Below are positions 22,046 through 34,100 of a stretch of DNA of 64,000 nucleotides, in pieces. The stretch spans positions 36,722 to 100,721 of the forward strand of contig JAPJBO010000838.1 of NCBI GenBank assembly GCA_030068145.1, written 5' to 3'. Within the stretch, counting starts at the first letter, position 1; the number at the start of each line of letters is the position of its first letter. The position numbers were made by a program, and so were the translations under genes. Under the pieces are notes generated by a model. The model saw only the letters and a program-made list of their open reading frames with translations, made no database searches and was not told where the DNA came from. Source of the DNA: Diplonema papillatum. Lineage: Eukaryota > Euglenozoa > Diplonemea > Diplonemida > Diplonemidae.

Positions 22046-24962
22046 CTAAGCTGAAGGCGAAGGGTTTTGGTGCTGGTGATAATGATGGTGTGGGTGCTGT
22101 TGGTAGTGCTGATGGAATTGGTGGTGCTGATGGTGTTGGTGATGCTGCTGTTGGTGTTGATGTTGTTGGTGGTGTTGGTGATGTTGGTGGTGTTGGTGGT
22201 GTTGGTGATGTTGGTGGTGTTGGTGGTGTTGGTGGTGTTGCTGTTGGTGATGCTGGTGGTGATAGTGTTGATGCGCCGGTGGAAACATTCCAGGATACGG
22301 CATGAAAGGAGGAGGCGCGTACGACATGTACGGCGGCTGCTGATTGTAGTACCCAGTCATGTCTGATGGAGGACCAGACGAGGAAGGTTGGGAATTGCGC
22401 GGGGCGTTCAAGTCTACAGGCACCGAAGAGGGGGCCGCGTCGTGGGTAGCTTCGTTCGTCCTGAATGTGAAGCACTCGCCGAGAAGACTGTCGTGCTCCC
22501 AAATGCCTTGATCTGTCACGTACTTTGTGATCGCCGTCTTGTCGACGACGAGGCACCGCGACACGTCCGGTGACGGTCGGTAGCTGTTGCGGAACAAAGG
22601 GCACTGCAGCATCTGCACAATTTTGACGGAGGTTTTCGACGTCGCCGCCGGGTCCGCTTCACCGTCGACAAGTTGCCAATATGAATTGCGGTGGTGGATG
22701 ACCTGGTGCCGCTGCGGTTGCCTGATCTGCTGGTTGACCCAGTCGGAAGTCAGCCACGACTTGAGGTTGTAGAGGGAGGACAGCGACAATTCGCGGTTGT
22801 TCTGCGCCGTCGCCAGCTTCTTCACGACGCGCAGCAGCCCGCTCCTCTCGAGCCACTCCTTGTTCACTTTTGCGGCAGAAACGCTCTCCAGGTCCCGCAT
22901 GATGTCGAGAAGCTCGTCGATGTCCTCGCTCTTTTTGCTGTTCATCTTCAGCGTCATGCGAGACGCGAGGCGTACGTACTGCTCAAACGTCTCGAGCGCA
23001 GGTACCCGCACTTCGTCTTCCACTTTTTTAGCTTGCTTCGACGGCGGCTGCGATACTGACCGCTGCTTCCCTGTGGCTCCACTCGTCGAAGGATCCTGTA
23101 AATAAATGTGTGTGGCTTGCAACAGGCCGACTACTTCACAGCAAACTGCCCAGTACTCGACAGCTGCTGGTGCGTAGTGGGCCTTTCGACAGCAGCGACG
23201 GATCCTGGGCTCCGGTTCCGCGTGCGCGTCTGCCTACCTTGACTCACTTGCCCGGGCACCGAGGGCATTCCGGCCAAACATGTCCGGACGTTGCATGTCT
23301 TATCTGGACCGGGTTTCGGATACATTGGGCGACCTGCAAAGTAACATCAAGGCTTCCTTTTCAAAGACCAGCCCCAGGCAACGCCGCGTGGGTGCGGGCT
23401 TTAGGTATTAATCATCATGTTTCAAACTCCCGATTGCGCGTTAGCTGGAAGCCCCCAGAGGGTGTCGGTGATACGAAGGTGCAGTTGCCCGCATCCAACT
23501 GGCAATCCGCTTGCTCTCTAGTAGTAGTATGTGTCATTCTAGTCCGGGACAAGTCGCGAATGGTGTGTGCGCCCTGTAGTGATGAGGAGGTTGGCGGCCC
23601 CCAATCCGCCTAACGCACACGGCTACAACACGAAGATGCAGCTCTGCTTAGGTGTGCACTCAGCCATCACAGGGCCCCAGTTCTCGCCACTTGACCTGAC
23701 ACAGCTGCCACCCAGATGGCAGCAGTAACCTTCGAATGAAGGCACGAGCAGCGAGAGTACGTAGGCCATCCATGCAACAGCTGCATCAGACGCAGCTTGA
23801 TCCAGAGCTCGCTACGGGTAGGTGGCGCTGGTCACCTTCAGTCTCGCAACATGACTGCTGCCCCAAAGGTACGAAACAAACAAAACAAGAAGCGCGAGCA
23901 AACCTTCCGCTTCCGCTTCGCCGTGCCGCTGTTCGCGACGCCCGCAGAAGGCGCTTGGCGGCGGGCCCGAGTAGCCGCGCCCGGGTTCGGCGTCGGGACG
24001 CGCGACTCCCTGTCCCCCTCGTCGGAGTCGTAGAGCAGCGTCTTCTCCGGCTTGTAGCCCGCGGTGCCCCACTGCGAAGGGTCGACGGTGACCGACTCGA
24101 TGGTGGGGTTCTCGTCGGAGAATTTTTCGATGAGCTCGTCGCGCACGAGGTCGGCCCAGCTCATGGGGTCACTGCAAACGGGGCACACCCACTTAAAGAC
24201 CGAAGCCCCCCGAGTGAACGCCATCTGCAACCAAACGGACAAGTCGAAGCACTGCAAGTGCGTGCAACGCTTTCCGCGGACCATCGGCTTCGACATCCGC
24301 ATCTGGGACAAAGGGTCCCGGAAGCTGATGTCGGTGGTGACGATGACCCCGTCGTCTTCGTGCTGCCCCAGAGCGGCGCGCGGCGCCGGGGGGATCGAGT
24401 GGTAGTGCTGCTGCTGGAGCTCGACGGGCTCCAGGCGCTTCGTGAGGAGGACGAGGACGGTGCCCAGGTCGCCCCAGGTGCGCGGGTCGCACGCGGGCGG
24501 CGGCAGCCTTTTTTTGAGCTTCAGCTCGATCGACGGCGAGCCCCGCGCGGCCGGCGGCAGCGACACCGGCAGGAACACCTGCCCCTTCTGCATGCACGCG
24601 TCTTCGTCGAGGAGCGGAGGAACCAGCCGGTCCCCGATCTTGACGTCAACCTCGCCGCTGCCCTTCGTGACCGGCCACGGCACGACAGCTTCGGACTCCC
24701 CGTTGAAGAGCGCGACGTGCAGCTGCAAGGAGCTGCCTTCCTTCTCCAGGGCCTTGCGCAGGTCCAGCTCCACTGGGACGCGCATCGTCATCATATCGCC
24801 CTTCCACTCCACGTCCGCCGCCACCAGCAGCCTGCACACCGCGAACAGCGGCGGATACCGGGCGGCCCCCACCACACCCACCGGCTGCCCCTTCTTCCAA
24901 GCGGTGAGCACCGCCTTGAGCTGGGGCAGGTCCTTCATCAGCTCCCTCGCGACGGCCGCCAT
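22046..24962 (-). CDS. SP-RING (PIAS/SIZ-type) SUMO E3 ligase fused to a TFIIS-N/LW-like domain (2 exons, 702 aa)
   Basis: Exon 1 is 24962-23904 (ATG start, phase 0, donor GGAAG^GTTTGC) and exon 2 is 23095-22046 (acceptor TTTACAG, phase 0). The first 200 residues resemble the region before SP-RING in PIAS/SIZ proteins. The SP-RING follows at about 215-285: DPLSQMRM, then the CTH-x2-C core (KRCTHLQCFDLSVWLQM) and FKWVCPVC, the zinc-binding signature that docks the SUMO-charged E2. No SAP domain was seen. Residues 340-353 are basic (AKRKRK), a likely nuclear signal. Exon 2 carries a TFIIS N-terminal/LW-like helical bundle at about 384-465 (WLERSGLLRVVKKLATAQNN, LSSLYNLKSWL), then a His/Gln low-complexity tail from about 620. 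The role is probably nuclear SUMOylation near transcribed chromatin. Exon joining rests on matched phases across a 0.8 kb intron; separate genes remain possible. Confidence 0.78.
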
Positions 24963-27051
24963 TTGCAGTGAGCCTGCCCGCCCCCTCCCCTTCGCGGGTG
25001 AGCGCGCGCCGTCCCTCTACATGCACCCCTTGACTCTGCGGAGGCTTGAAATAAAAACGCGACGATCGCCGCTTTGAAGCTCTGGCCCATCGTTGCTTGA
25101 TGTAGCCACATTTCCGTACTGGGCACTGAGCTCGTTTCTAGCGACCGCCTCCGAATGGTCCAGCAACACTAAGAACAGCGGTACCTGCTTCCATACCTGG
25201 TACATGCAGTAACGTGTTTTCAGTTGCAGCCTGCCTAGAACGTGCGGTGCCGTGCCACCTGTAGCTGCGCCGCCTACATGCCTACTGAGCCGTTTACTGT
25301 CAACGCTGCCCGTCAGGCGTAGGATTCGGACCCGTTTAGGCCCAGCCGACAATTTGGCAATCGGACGGTGTTTCAGGACGGCGGATCCCCCGGTCTGGGT
25401 TACTGGCATCGTGACCAATATGCTTTCGAAGAGCAACCACTCAGTACCAGAAAAAAAGTGCCCTTGCGTGCTCGGACCGTGAATCTACATGCTGGGGCTG
25501 TCCATGTTCGCATTCATTTTATCAAACCCTTCTCTTTATCTTCGCCGCTTCTACGAGTGCTACCCTTTCTTTGAACGGTGCCGTGAGGCTCTTTCCATTT
25601 GCTCGGATGCCGCGGTCAAGAAACGAAGAACCCAAACCTAGACCTTTCTCTGCATCGAAAGAGGTCTCCGGTAGAGGCTTCCGTCGAAGAGGGGAAAAGC
25701 CGGAAAGAAGAAGGAGAGGGAAGCAAGGGGACGAGGTACGGGGCGCATATGGGGAAGAAGAGCGGGGGGGTGAAAAGAAGAAGGGGGCATTTTGGTTCAC
25801 CGACAATAAGGGGGAAACGTGTGAAGAAAAGGGACGAGCAGAACGGAAAACGAAGAACGAGAAAGAAGGAAGTCGAAGAAGAAGACACGAAGGATCCCGA
25901 AACGCCGAGCGCAACATAAAACAAAGAAAAATGAAGAAAAAAAACGAGGGAGAAGACCTGGGAGGGGGTTGGCTGTTGACCGCTCACTTGGGTGGTGGGC
26001 TAAAAAAAGAAGTGAGTTAGGCAGAAAAAGGATCACAAGCTATTCACGCGAATGCGACGGCAGACAATGAACGCCGTGGCAGCACCACAATGTGGGACAG
26101 AGAGAAACAGTGGAGTGGTAGGCAGTGAGTTAGGGGGGGAGGCGCCCCTGCTTGAGACGTTTAGGGGGTGTTTTGAATGCTCAAAGTAGAACTTGTTCTC
26201 CTCTCTTGCGGTATCTTCTCTTGATTGCTCGACTTTCTCGAGCCGGCCGCAAGCAAAGCGCGATGTAGAACACACGTATGACGAGAGGTTCGCATCGTCC
26301 CCTTCTTTGCTGCTGGGTTGCCTTCTTTTTCGGGCAGGCGGGCAATGCACTGTGGCCACAGCGAACTCGCTTGCGACACCGCCGCGTGTCCTAACTGTCT
26401 GAATTTGCCAGGTACAACAAAGCGAAGGTCGCCTGCGGCTTTGGCCTTTCGGCTGTTTTCCCGACGAGGCGCCGGCAATGCGCTTAGGTCAGAAAGCGGG
26501 GCTCGCAAATGACGGTCGCATGCCTTGGCACGCCTGGTCTTTGCATGTGCACCCAGCACAGGTCACCAGTTGTGCCGCATGTGAGTTGGTGGTGTAGCCA
26601 GTGGCTGCTCGTTGCAGGACAACACCAGGTACTCCCCTTTCGGAGAGGGGGCCATCCTGAACTGTACGCAAAGGACAAAAAAATGGAAGTGGTCTCGGGT
26701 TCCAGCGTTTCTCTTCGTGCGAATGACCTCTACGCCAGTGCAGTCTTCTGTGGGAAGGCGGGAGTGGGAGATTGGTGAGATGTGCCTCCTACAGAAGTTA
26801 GCCTACGCATGTTTGGGATAAGTATGGTCAGTTCTTTCGAATGCACGACCGAGAGAGGTGGTCTTCGAGGTGGGGATGAGAGGGGTATTTCTTTTCGTGG
26901 TCTCAAGCAACCATACATGTCTGTATTTATTCTTCGACAGGCACCGATCGTCGTTACCTCCCTTGGTTTGTGGTTTGGTTATTTTCGCTTGGCATTCACC
27001 CTGGTCGAGAGATGCCGATCGAGAGCGAAAGGAGGAGTCGGGCTGCAACTA
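24963..27051. other. Upstream region of the SP-RING gene and downstream region of a coiled-coil gene
   Basis: No supported gene. 25600-26010 is a strongly purine-rich plus-strand tract that generates long low-complexity frames on both strands, similar in style to 5640-5930. Confidence 0.5.
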
Positions 27052-27603
27052 TTACTTGCGGTTGGCAAGAGCAAGTTCGGAGGTGAGCTTCTTCTGCGAT
27101 TCGATTTCGGCTCGCAGGGACTCGATGGTCAAGTGGAGCATGTTCTTCTCTGTGGAGAAGCTGGTTTCCTTTGCCTTGGCTTCGGCCATCTTCATGGCAT
27201 ACTGCAGCTCCTTGAGCTTGAGCTCGGTCTTAACCTTCTCCGCAACCTCCTCATCGAACTTTCTCTTCTTGACCTCCTGCTCGTCTTTGCTCTCCTTCAC
27301 CTGCAACGCCTGGAGCTCTTTGAACTCGTCGATGTCGATCGAGACTTTGTTCTGTCTCTGCAGAACATTCTGAATCGTCATCATTTCGTGCTCCTCCATC
27401 TTCCTGTCGAACTCCGTCATGCGCGCGTGTTTCTCCCTCTCAGCATTGGCGACCTCATCGCGGATTCTGTCCGGCTTCTCTTCCAGATCCTTCAGCAGAG
27501 CGACGGCCGAAATGAACTCGTCAATTCGCTTCGAAATGTCGCCGACGACCTCCATCACTTCCAAGTTCGCGGCATCGGAGGAACGCTTGATTGGCATCGC
27601 CAT
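27052..27603 (-). CDS. Coiled-coil protein A (183 aa), paralogue of the protein at 30.1 kb
   Basis: An intron-less minus-strand frame from ATG at 27603 to the stop at 27052. It is predicted to be almost entirely helical, with heptads and runs of charged residues (AEREKHARMTEFDRKMEEHE, KSKDEQEVKKRKFDEEVAEK). The C-terminal motif IESLRAEIESQKKLTSELA is nearly the same as IEALRLEIESQKKLTGDIA in the protein at 30084-30659. The central VLQRQNKVSIDIDEFKELQAL also aligns with ALLKHNKVPVDAFEVQQLRGL there. I do not recognise the family. It could be a structural or scaffold protein. No signal peptide or membrane segment was seen. A poly-A tract lies upstream at 27703-27726. Confidence 0.75.
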   Translation of the reverse strand: MAMPIKRSSDAANLEVMEVVGDISKRIDEFISAVALLKDLEEKPDRIRDEVANAEREKHARMTEFDRKMEEHEMMTIQNVLQRQNKVSIDIDEFKELQALQVKESKDEQEVKKRKFDEEVAEKVKTELKLKELQYAMKMAEAKAKETSFSTEKNMLHLTIESLRAEIESQKKLTSELALANRK

Positions 27604-30083
27604 TTTCTCTCTACTTTGTTTTGCAAGGGAGTGGAGGGGAGGTTCCTGCAGTTATTTCGAACACTCTGGTACCTGGTTCGTTGGTTGGCGCGACTTCTGT
27701 CAGAAAAAAAAAAAAAAAAAAAAAAAGCGATCTCCTATCTGGGCCAAATTCCAACACCTACGTCCGCTGCGGGCTGCGTGTCGTCATTGCATGAGTCCGC
27801 CTTCGTAAAATACCGCGATAGGCGTAGAATCGATGCGACGAGGGAGTCTGTTTGTGACCCATGCTGTCTTGCCGGCCAACGAGGATGGGTAAGGCGCAGA
27901 AAACGAGGGGCAGCCAGGCGATCTGCCTCGTTGGTTCGATATTTAGAATGCAAAGGACCCGTGGCGACAGCTGCCTAGTTGTGGCCTCTTACCAGCGGTA
28001 GGGAACAGCAGCTTGGAACTAGCTGACGTTCCCTGCCAAGCGTCTTTCTTCGGAATAGAGTAGCCCGTAGGTCGTACATACTATGCCTCGCATAAGAAGC
28101 TCGTAGTTTTTCAGTAATAACCACTGCACCCTTCATAGAAGTAGCTAATTCTTGCATAAGCAGTTGCTCTTGCATAAATGCGGCAGCGGCCAGTGAACGG
28201 ATTGCCTCCGGTAAGGAAGAGCAGGAGTGTTGAGCAATACTTAACCTGAAGGAAACACTGACACGGAGGTACAGATAAGCATACACCGTGCATCCGTAGG
28301 AGGCAGGTTCGAAGTTAATTGAATGTATGATGTACTATTTGACAATCGACTGGCCAGCACGCAATATGTCACTGACTGAGTTGAAGGTAAATAATGTTAG
28401 GGGATGTAGCACACGCAGTGTACGAAACTGACTTTTTTTTTCGTATATGAAACAAAGGACTTGTTCGCAAAGGTGGGAACTTCATGTCGGGGATATGCAG
28501 CAACATGCTGGTCAGACACCACGAATGCTTGCAAGAACATTGCGTCGCCCACTTGAGCCAGGCCGAGTTTTATCTACGCAAGAAAGAGTAGGCGCGATGT
28601 TTGTTTGTACGTTGCCACAAATCAATTTGTAAGCGCCTTCTGGTCCAAAAGAAAGCAGCCGGCAAACAATAACCCTTCCGTTCAGCTGACTCCTGCAGCA
28701 AGGGGTGTTCACATGCGTAGTTGAAACTCCTGGACCACAACGTGATGTGCATCATTTGAAGCAGAAACAAACTTCAAAAGACAAGTACGCGTCGTTCTCA
28801 TAATGCTTCCTTGCAGTGCAGAGGGTTTCGCCGCATACGGGGACGGCATAATCCAAGACAAAAAAAAAACTTGAAAGCAAGTCACGAAGGGTTTGCGGGA
28901 GAACTTGTCGGTGAACCAAAACGCGGGCGGGTGTAAAGAAAAGAAAAAAGAAAGCAGAAAGCGAAAGATCAACGTGGGGCCGTAGGTTTAGGGGCGGGTG
29001 AGGGGTTGGGGAAAGACGGGGGAAGTGAGCGGGTCAAGAACGGCTTTTTCTTTTTTTCAAAAAAAAAAAAAAATAAGTTTCTTTTCCGATCATCGAAAGG
29101 AACGTAAGCGACACGATCCTCCCCCTTCAGCCGCCTCTGCAGAAGAAGTCTGTCGTTCGTTCGCGCTCTTCTCGACTCGAATCATCGCTTGTCCTCAGTG
29201 CAGTGCTTTACGGGAAGACATGCACGAGGTACGGGGTCGCTTCTTTGGATACCAACTCTGTGTAGACACACGCTAGCATTCGAGTGAGGTGCAGGAGATG
29301 GGGCCGGCAACACGCCGTTTCGATTGGCAGGCATGGGGGCGGTCTTCATTCGATGTCCTCTCGTCTTCACATTTTCTTTCTTATGTATTCCGATTTCTTG
29401 TCTCATGCAAAAAGTGTTCAAGTCCCTGGAGGGTCGACCAACCAGCGCGTTCAATACCGTATCGTACACCACATTCCACCCGTTATTAGTCACTGATCGG
29501 CTGCGGACCCTCCTTTTTCTCGTGTTATCCATATTTCACGGAGAAAAAGAACAGAGACAGAAATTGTTTTCGCTTGTTTCCCAAGGACGAACAGCTCTAA
29601 CCACGCTTTCTTTGTTCCCCTATTTTACTGTCCCTTCGTTCTCCATTATTTTCCCTATCCCGATGCGCCGTGATCAATGGGAGAAGGCACGGGGATTGAG
29701 GATGAGGAGTCATAACGCGGACCGTTGTTAAATTGCAGAAGGTGGCTGTGGTGCCGAGAGTCCTGTCGTCGTCAAAGCCAGTAGAACTTCACGTTAGTCC
29801 ACAACGCCCTTTCACGGTGTAATCCCTGTTCGGTTTTTGCTTATTTTTTGAAGTGCCGCCAGGGCCCGGTCAAAAGAGACCCTGTGACGGGAGGCCCAAG
29901 AAAGTTGCTTGAAACAGTGGGATTTGCGTCTTTTCCGTGCGCAGCACGACGTCTATTGCGCGACGACGTCTGCCTCTGCGCGAGGTGTGACGTCCTCCAT
30001 CAAGCCATGCATCCTTCCAGAAATTCCTCGCGAATGACAGTTGCTTTTCGACGCAAGAAATGTGAAAACGGGAAACACACCTC
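27604..30083. other. Intergenic region between the coiled-coil paralogues
   Basis: No supported gene or clear repeat was seen. Poly-A runs occur at 27703-27726, 28860-28869 and 29060-29074. The frames present are short and without motifs. Confidence 0.5.
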
Positions 30084-30659
30084 TCAGCTGCTGCGCACGA
30101 TTTGCTGGATAGGTGGGGGCTGAGCGGCGGCTTTGGCGATGTCACCAGTCAGCTTCTTCTGAGACTCAATCTCCAGGCGGAGCGCCTCAATGGTCTGTGT
30201 CAGTGTCTTTCTCTCGGAACTGAATGCCTGCTCCTTCGCCCGCACGTCAGCGTACTTCTCGGCAAACTCAAGCTCCTTGAACCGGAGCTGGTCTGACACA
30301 CGCTGTTGCACCATGGTGCTGAGTTTCTGCTTTTTGGCTGCCTTCTCCTGCTGCTGCGCCTTTTCAAGGCCCCGAAGCTGTTGCACTTCGAACGCATCGA
30401 CGGGAACCTTGTTGTGCTTCAGCAGCGCGTTCTCGATGGCTTTCAATTCGTGATCTGCGATATCGCGCTCGACCTTCCCGACACGCTCTTCCTTGTCCTT
30501 GTCGGCTTCGCGAATCAGCTCGCTCACAGCATCAACCTTCTCCTTCAACTGCGCGAGGTTCTCCAGGGTTGCCTTCGCTTGTGCGATCTTAGTCTCAATC
30601 TCCTCCGTCGAGGCGTGCAAGTCACGCACGAGCGGCTCTCCTCTACGCTTCCCGGGCAT
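30084..30659 (-). CDS. Coiled-coil protein B (191 aa), paralogue of the protein at 27.05 kb
   Basis: An intron-less minus-strand frame. I start it at ATG 30659 (MPGKRRGEPLVRD); the frame stays open upstream to 30794, but that part looks like leader sequence and has a different composition. It is helical throughout, with heptads (TKIAQAKATLENLAQLKEKV), a Gln/Lys-rich middle (KAQQQEKAAKKQKL) and the paralogue-shared C-terminal motif IEALRLEIESQKKLT. It ends in a Pro/Gln-rich tail. It matches protein A over most of its length in the same order, including the HNKVPVDAFE and QNKVSIDIDE segments, so the pair arose by duplication with the same orientation. The function is unknown. Confidence 0.75.
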   Translation of the reverse strand: MPGKRRGEPLVRDLHASTEEIETKIAQAKATLENLAQLKEKVDAVSELIREADKDKEERVGKVERDIADHELKAIENALLKHNKVPVDAFEVQQLRGLEKAQQQEKAAKKQKLSTMVQQRVSDQLRFKELEFAEKYADVRAKEQAFSSERKTLTQTIEALRLEIESQKKLTGDIAKAAAQPPPIQQIVRSS

Positions 30660-31184
30660 TTTAATGCAATTTTCTATCGAGGAGGTGAGGGAGTAACTAT
30701 ATTTGTAAATGCGACCACTGCGCAAGAAACATGCAGCAGATTGGATACGTCCACTGTTGCTCGTCCCTTGTCGATCGTCGAACCCACCTGGCAAAAAGGG
30801 GAAGCCATGACCTGACGAATACCCTGCAAGCGCGCCGCAGGGTCACGATCAACAGACTCCAGGACCTGGTTTCCTTTTGTGAGCAAGAATGAGTTTTAAA
30901 CGAATAAACATATCCTGACCGCTACGCACTTGGATGGAATGTCGAACAAAAAAGACGGAAGTACCGGACTGATAGGGCACGGACGACACGGATTGATAAA
31001 GTTCGCTATCGGGTGGGCTAGAGAGGGAAACGATGTGTGAGCGCATCAAAACACCGAGGCGAAACAACGCTTCGCGTGATTGAGGGCAGACAGGAAATAC
31101 TGAGCAGCTGGGGGTGCTGAGAGTGATCACGTTCTCTCTTGGTTGGGGTTGCGACGCCGCACGCAGTAGCACTGGCACATCCCG

Positions 31185-34100
31185 TCATCCTGATTCAGCT
31201 GCTGGTTTTATGACCTTCCGTTTTTTCGTCGGAGGCGCTGGCTCTGCAACAGCTTTCTCAGCCATGAGCTCTGCCTGTGACAAAGCCGCTGCGGCTTGCT
31301 GCGCCTCTCGGTGCCTTTTGAGAACACCGCGGTCCATCTTCTTGTTGCTGCTCTGTGGCAATGGATTGAAGCCACCCTCCGCGTTGTCGTACTTTTTGAC
31401 GTCCGTAAAGTTGAAACCCATAACTGTAGAATTCATCGAAGAGGCCTTTGCTACATTGGTAGCTGTGCCTTTGTGCTGGTTGAGCACAGTGGCGGCGTAC
31501 TCTCGGAGGAACGGGTGGTAAGATGAGCGCAAGAGACAGAGTTCCCAGCTTGTCGACGACATCGCGTTCACGTGGTCTGGTGTGTCCACGAAAGGGTCGT
31601 ATGATCCTCCGGCGGATTCTTCGCCGTTTCCATCGTGAAGACCTGCTAGGCTTGGGTATCTTTGGACCAGTTTGTGGTTGAAGGCAACGACGGCTGCCGC
31701 TACATGTGGCGGTGCGTGCGCGGCTTGCAGCTCGAGTCTACGGAAAAAGGCCGACACCCGTTGCATCGATACCTTCTTCGGCTGCAGCAGCAGCATGTCA
31801 CACGCTTTGAGAAGTAGCGAGGCGCGTTCTGTACGCTCCCGCAGTGTGTTTCTGGGCGGATCGTCACGCCGACTTTTGGGAGCCACCATGGAGACAGCGG
31901 ATGTTGCATTGTCGTTCACATTCTGCGCATCATCTAGTTCATCATTACTTCGGTCAATCTTCGTTCGTTCATCGTAAAGGTTCGAAGGTTCCACAGCAAG
32001 CGGGATTACTTCGTAGAGCTTTTCGTAGTAAGGCGCAATGTCAATGCTTAAGGAGTCGGCTGAGCAAGTGCTTTCCTGCTGAACCTGGTTCGCAAGTGTG
32101 GCAACGGTAATGATTCCATTGAGGATAGCCGCTGTTGTAATTGTCCCGGACTCAATTATATCACCGATTGCCGTCAGCAACAGCTCGAAGAGACTGTGGG
32201 TGGGGGTCAAGTTACCACATTACGCTGACTGGTTTATTAGCATGTTATCGTTCGTTGCGACAGCCAGGCTCTTTGCTGGTCAATGTAAAGAGTCGGGCCA
32301 AGTGCTAACACTAAAAAGACGATGATTATCATCATGACACTAGGAAAAGGTTTAGGACAAGTAACATTCCTGTTCATTGTCCTGTGTGCGTACAGGCTCA
32401 TACAGCTCACTGGCTGCTGCGGTACTAACGGGCAATTTGCTGACGCACTCGAGGCGGCAGTTGGACTCTATCTTAAACATCATTTAACATGCGCTACAGG
32501 ATATAGAGGTGTCTGAGACAAGGAAGACGGGAACTTCACTTGCCTTGCCCTTGCCCTAGTACAATGGTGTGGAGCTGTGTGGGGAAGAGGGAAGCTGCAC
32601 AGCATTTTCTGCAAGCTTTGCCGTGCACGCATTGCGTCGCAGTACCTCGTTGTTGCGGCTATCCCACTGCCATCGAGTCAGTCATCTAGATCCTTCCGAA
32701 TCCATCCAGCCTTCGCAAGGGTGTGCGCACTCCCTTCTTCAAAGCAGTTTCCTGTCCTGCAAGAAATGGAGCCAGGTCACTTCCTGCAGCAGTTTCCCAC
32801 AGTTCCTTGCGGATAAATGCCTGCCTCAGCATCTCAGATGCGTCAACACCAGCAGTTTGGTTCTCTAAACTGCAGTTGTGGGAGGCTTGGGGCCGCCTCG
32901 GCAGCGTTGCGAGTCCTTCAGAGACCTGCCATTTGCGTTTTAGCATCCATTCCGTGCATATTGGCCTGTTCTGGGGCCCGCTTGCCATTCTGAAGCTGAT
33001 CTGGCAGATCGTGGCAAAGTGAGTCGGCCCCATCGTGACCCCTCCCTGGAAGGGTAAGGACCCTCAAAATGTAAGAAATGGGCTGCCGGGGTGTCTCTGA
33101 GGAGACCCCAGGGCCCTACCGTCGTGGACACGAACCCACAAAACAGTTTCTGGGGTGCTTTGGCCCGGTCTGGACCAGCTGGCCATTTTCTGAAAAAAGC
33201 CTAAATTATCAGGCAATAAAAAGACCCTCACACGTATAAGCATGCAACAACTTAGCTTCACCCGAACTTTGCTTTGACTTAGCTTCGCCCGAACTTTGCT
33301 TCACCAGGATGGAGGCGGTCCCGGGTTCGAACCCGGCCGAGGACACTTTTCCGGTCGAAAATGATTTTCGGGGGTTATCGGTCTAGTGTGCCCAAAATTT
33401 GGGTTTTTCGCAGTTTCTTAATATGTCGCGGTTTTTGGTCACCCGGTCCACCACGCCCGAACTTTGCTGCCAGAACTTAGCATGGCCCGAACTTTACTTT
33501 CACCCGAACTTTGCTTTGCTTCTCCCGAACTTAGCTTCGTCCGAACTTACTGTTTCCCGAACTTTAACTGCTGCCTCTAGTCTCGCTGGGCGCCGGTCTT
33601 TACCGGCGCAAATGTACTCTGTTGACGAGCGGGTTTTTCACCACACGTTTTTCACAGCTGGCCGGCTGTGCATTGAGAAGAAAACGCTGAAAATACCTGA
33701 AATCAATCATGTGCGCGAACTTTGCGAGTCCTTCCATGGTAGGGCCCAGGAGCAGGCTCTGTCGATACCGAGGTGCTGTCTTACAAATTTCGAGGGCACG
33801 TAGATACGTTGTTAGTACTTTGTTCAGCATCTTCGTCTGCAGTTTGTTTGCGTCTACCCGTGTAAGTGATGCTTCTGCCTTTGCGAGCTGCTTCGCGAGC
33901 TCCTTGTCCTCCTTCTTCTGCTTTTGCTTCACTTTCTTGTGGAACGTCAGGTCACGCGAGTGGATGTCCATCAGCTTTATGCGAACGCAGAGAAGCGAAC
34001 CGATGAGTCGGTGATTGACACTGTGACCACGGTCCTTCACAGAGTCGGAAATGCATTGTAGGCAGCTGAGAACCGAGTCACTAGGCGTAGGCGAAGACAG

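Noticed and set aside
25590..26020. Lys/Arg/Glu-rich frames
   Set aside because: Product of a purine-rich tract; composition only, with no splice or domain support.
27940..27980. Possible LINE 3'-end fragment (TTTAGAATGCAAAGG...GTGGCGAC)
   Set aside because: The match to the LINE end is short and interrupted, and is not followed by further similarity; it may be chance.
33300..33350. tRNA-like B box (GGTTCGAACCC)
   Set aside because: The site is a perfect palindrome CCGGGTTCGAACCCGG within CCCGAACTT repeats. No A box, anticodon arm or acceptor pairing was found, and the T-stem pairs wrongly.
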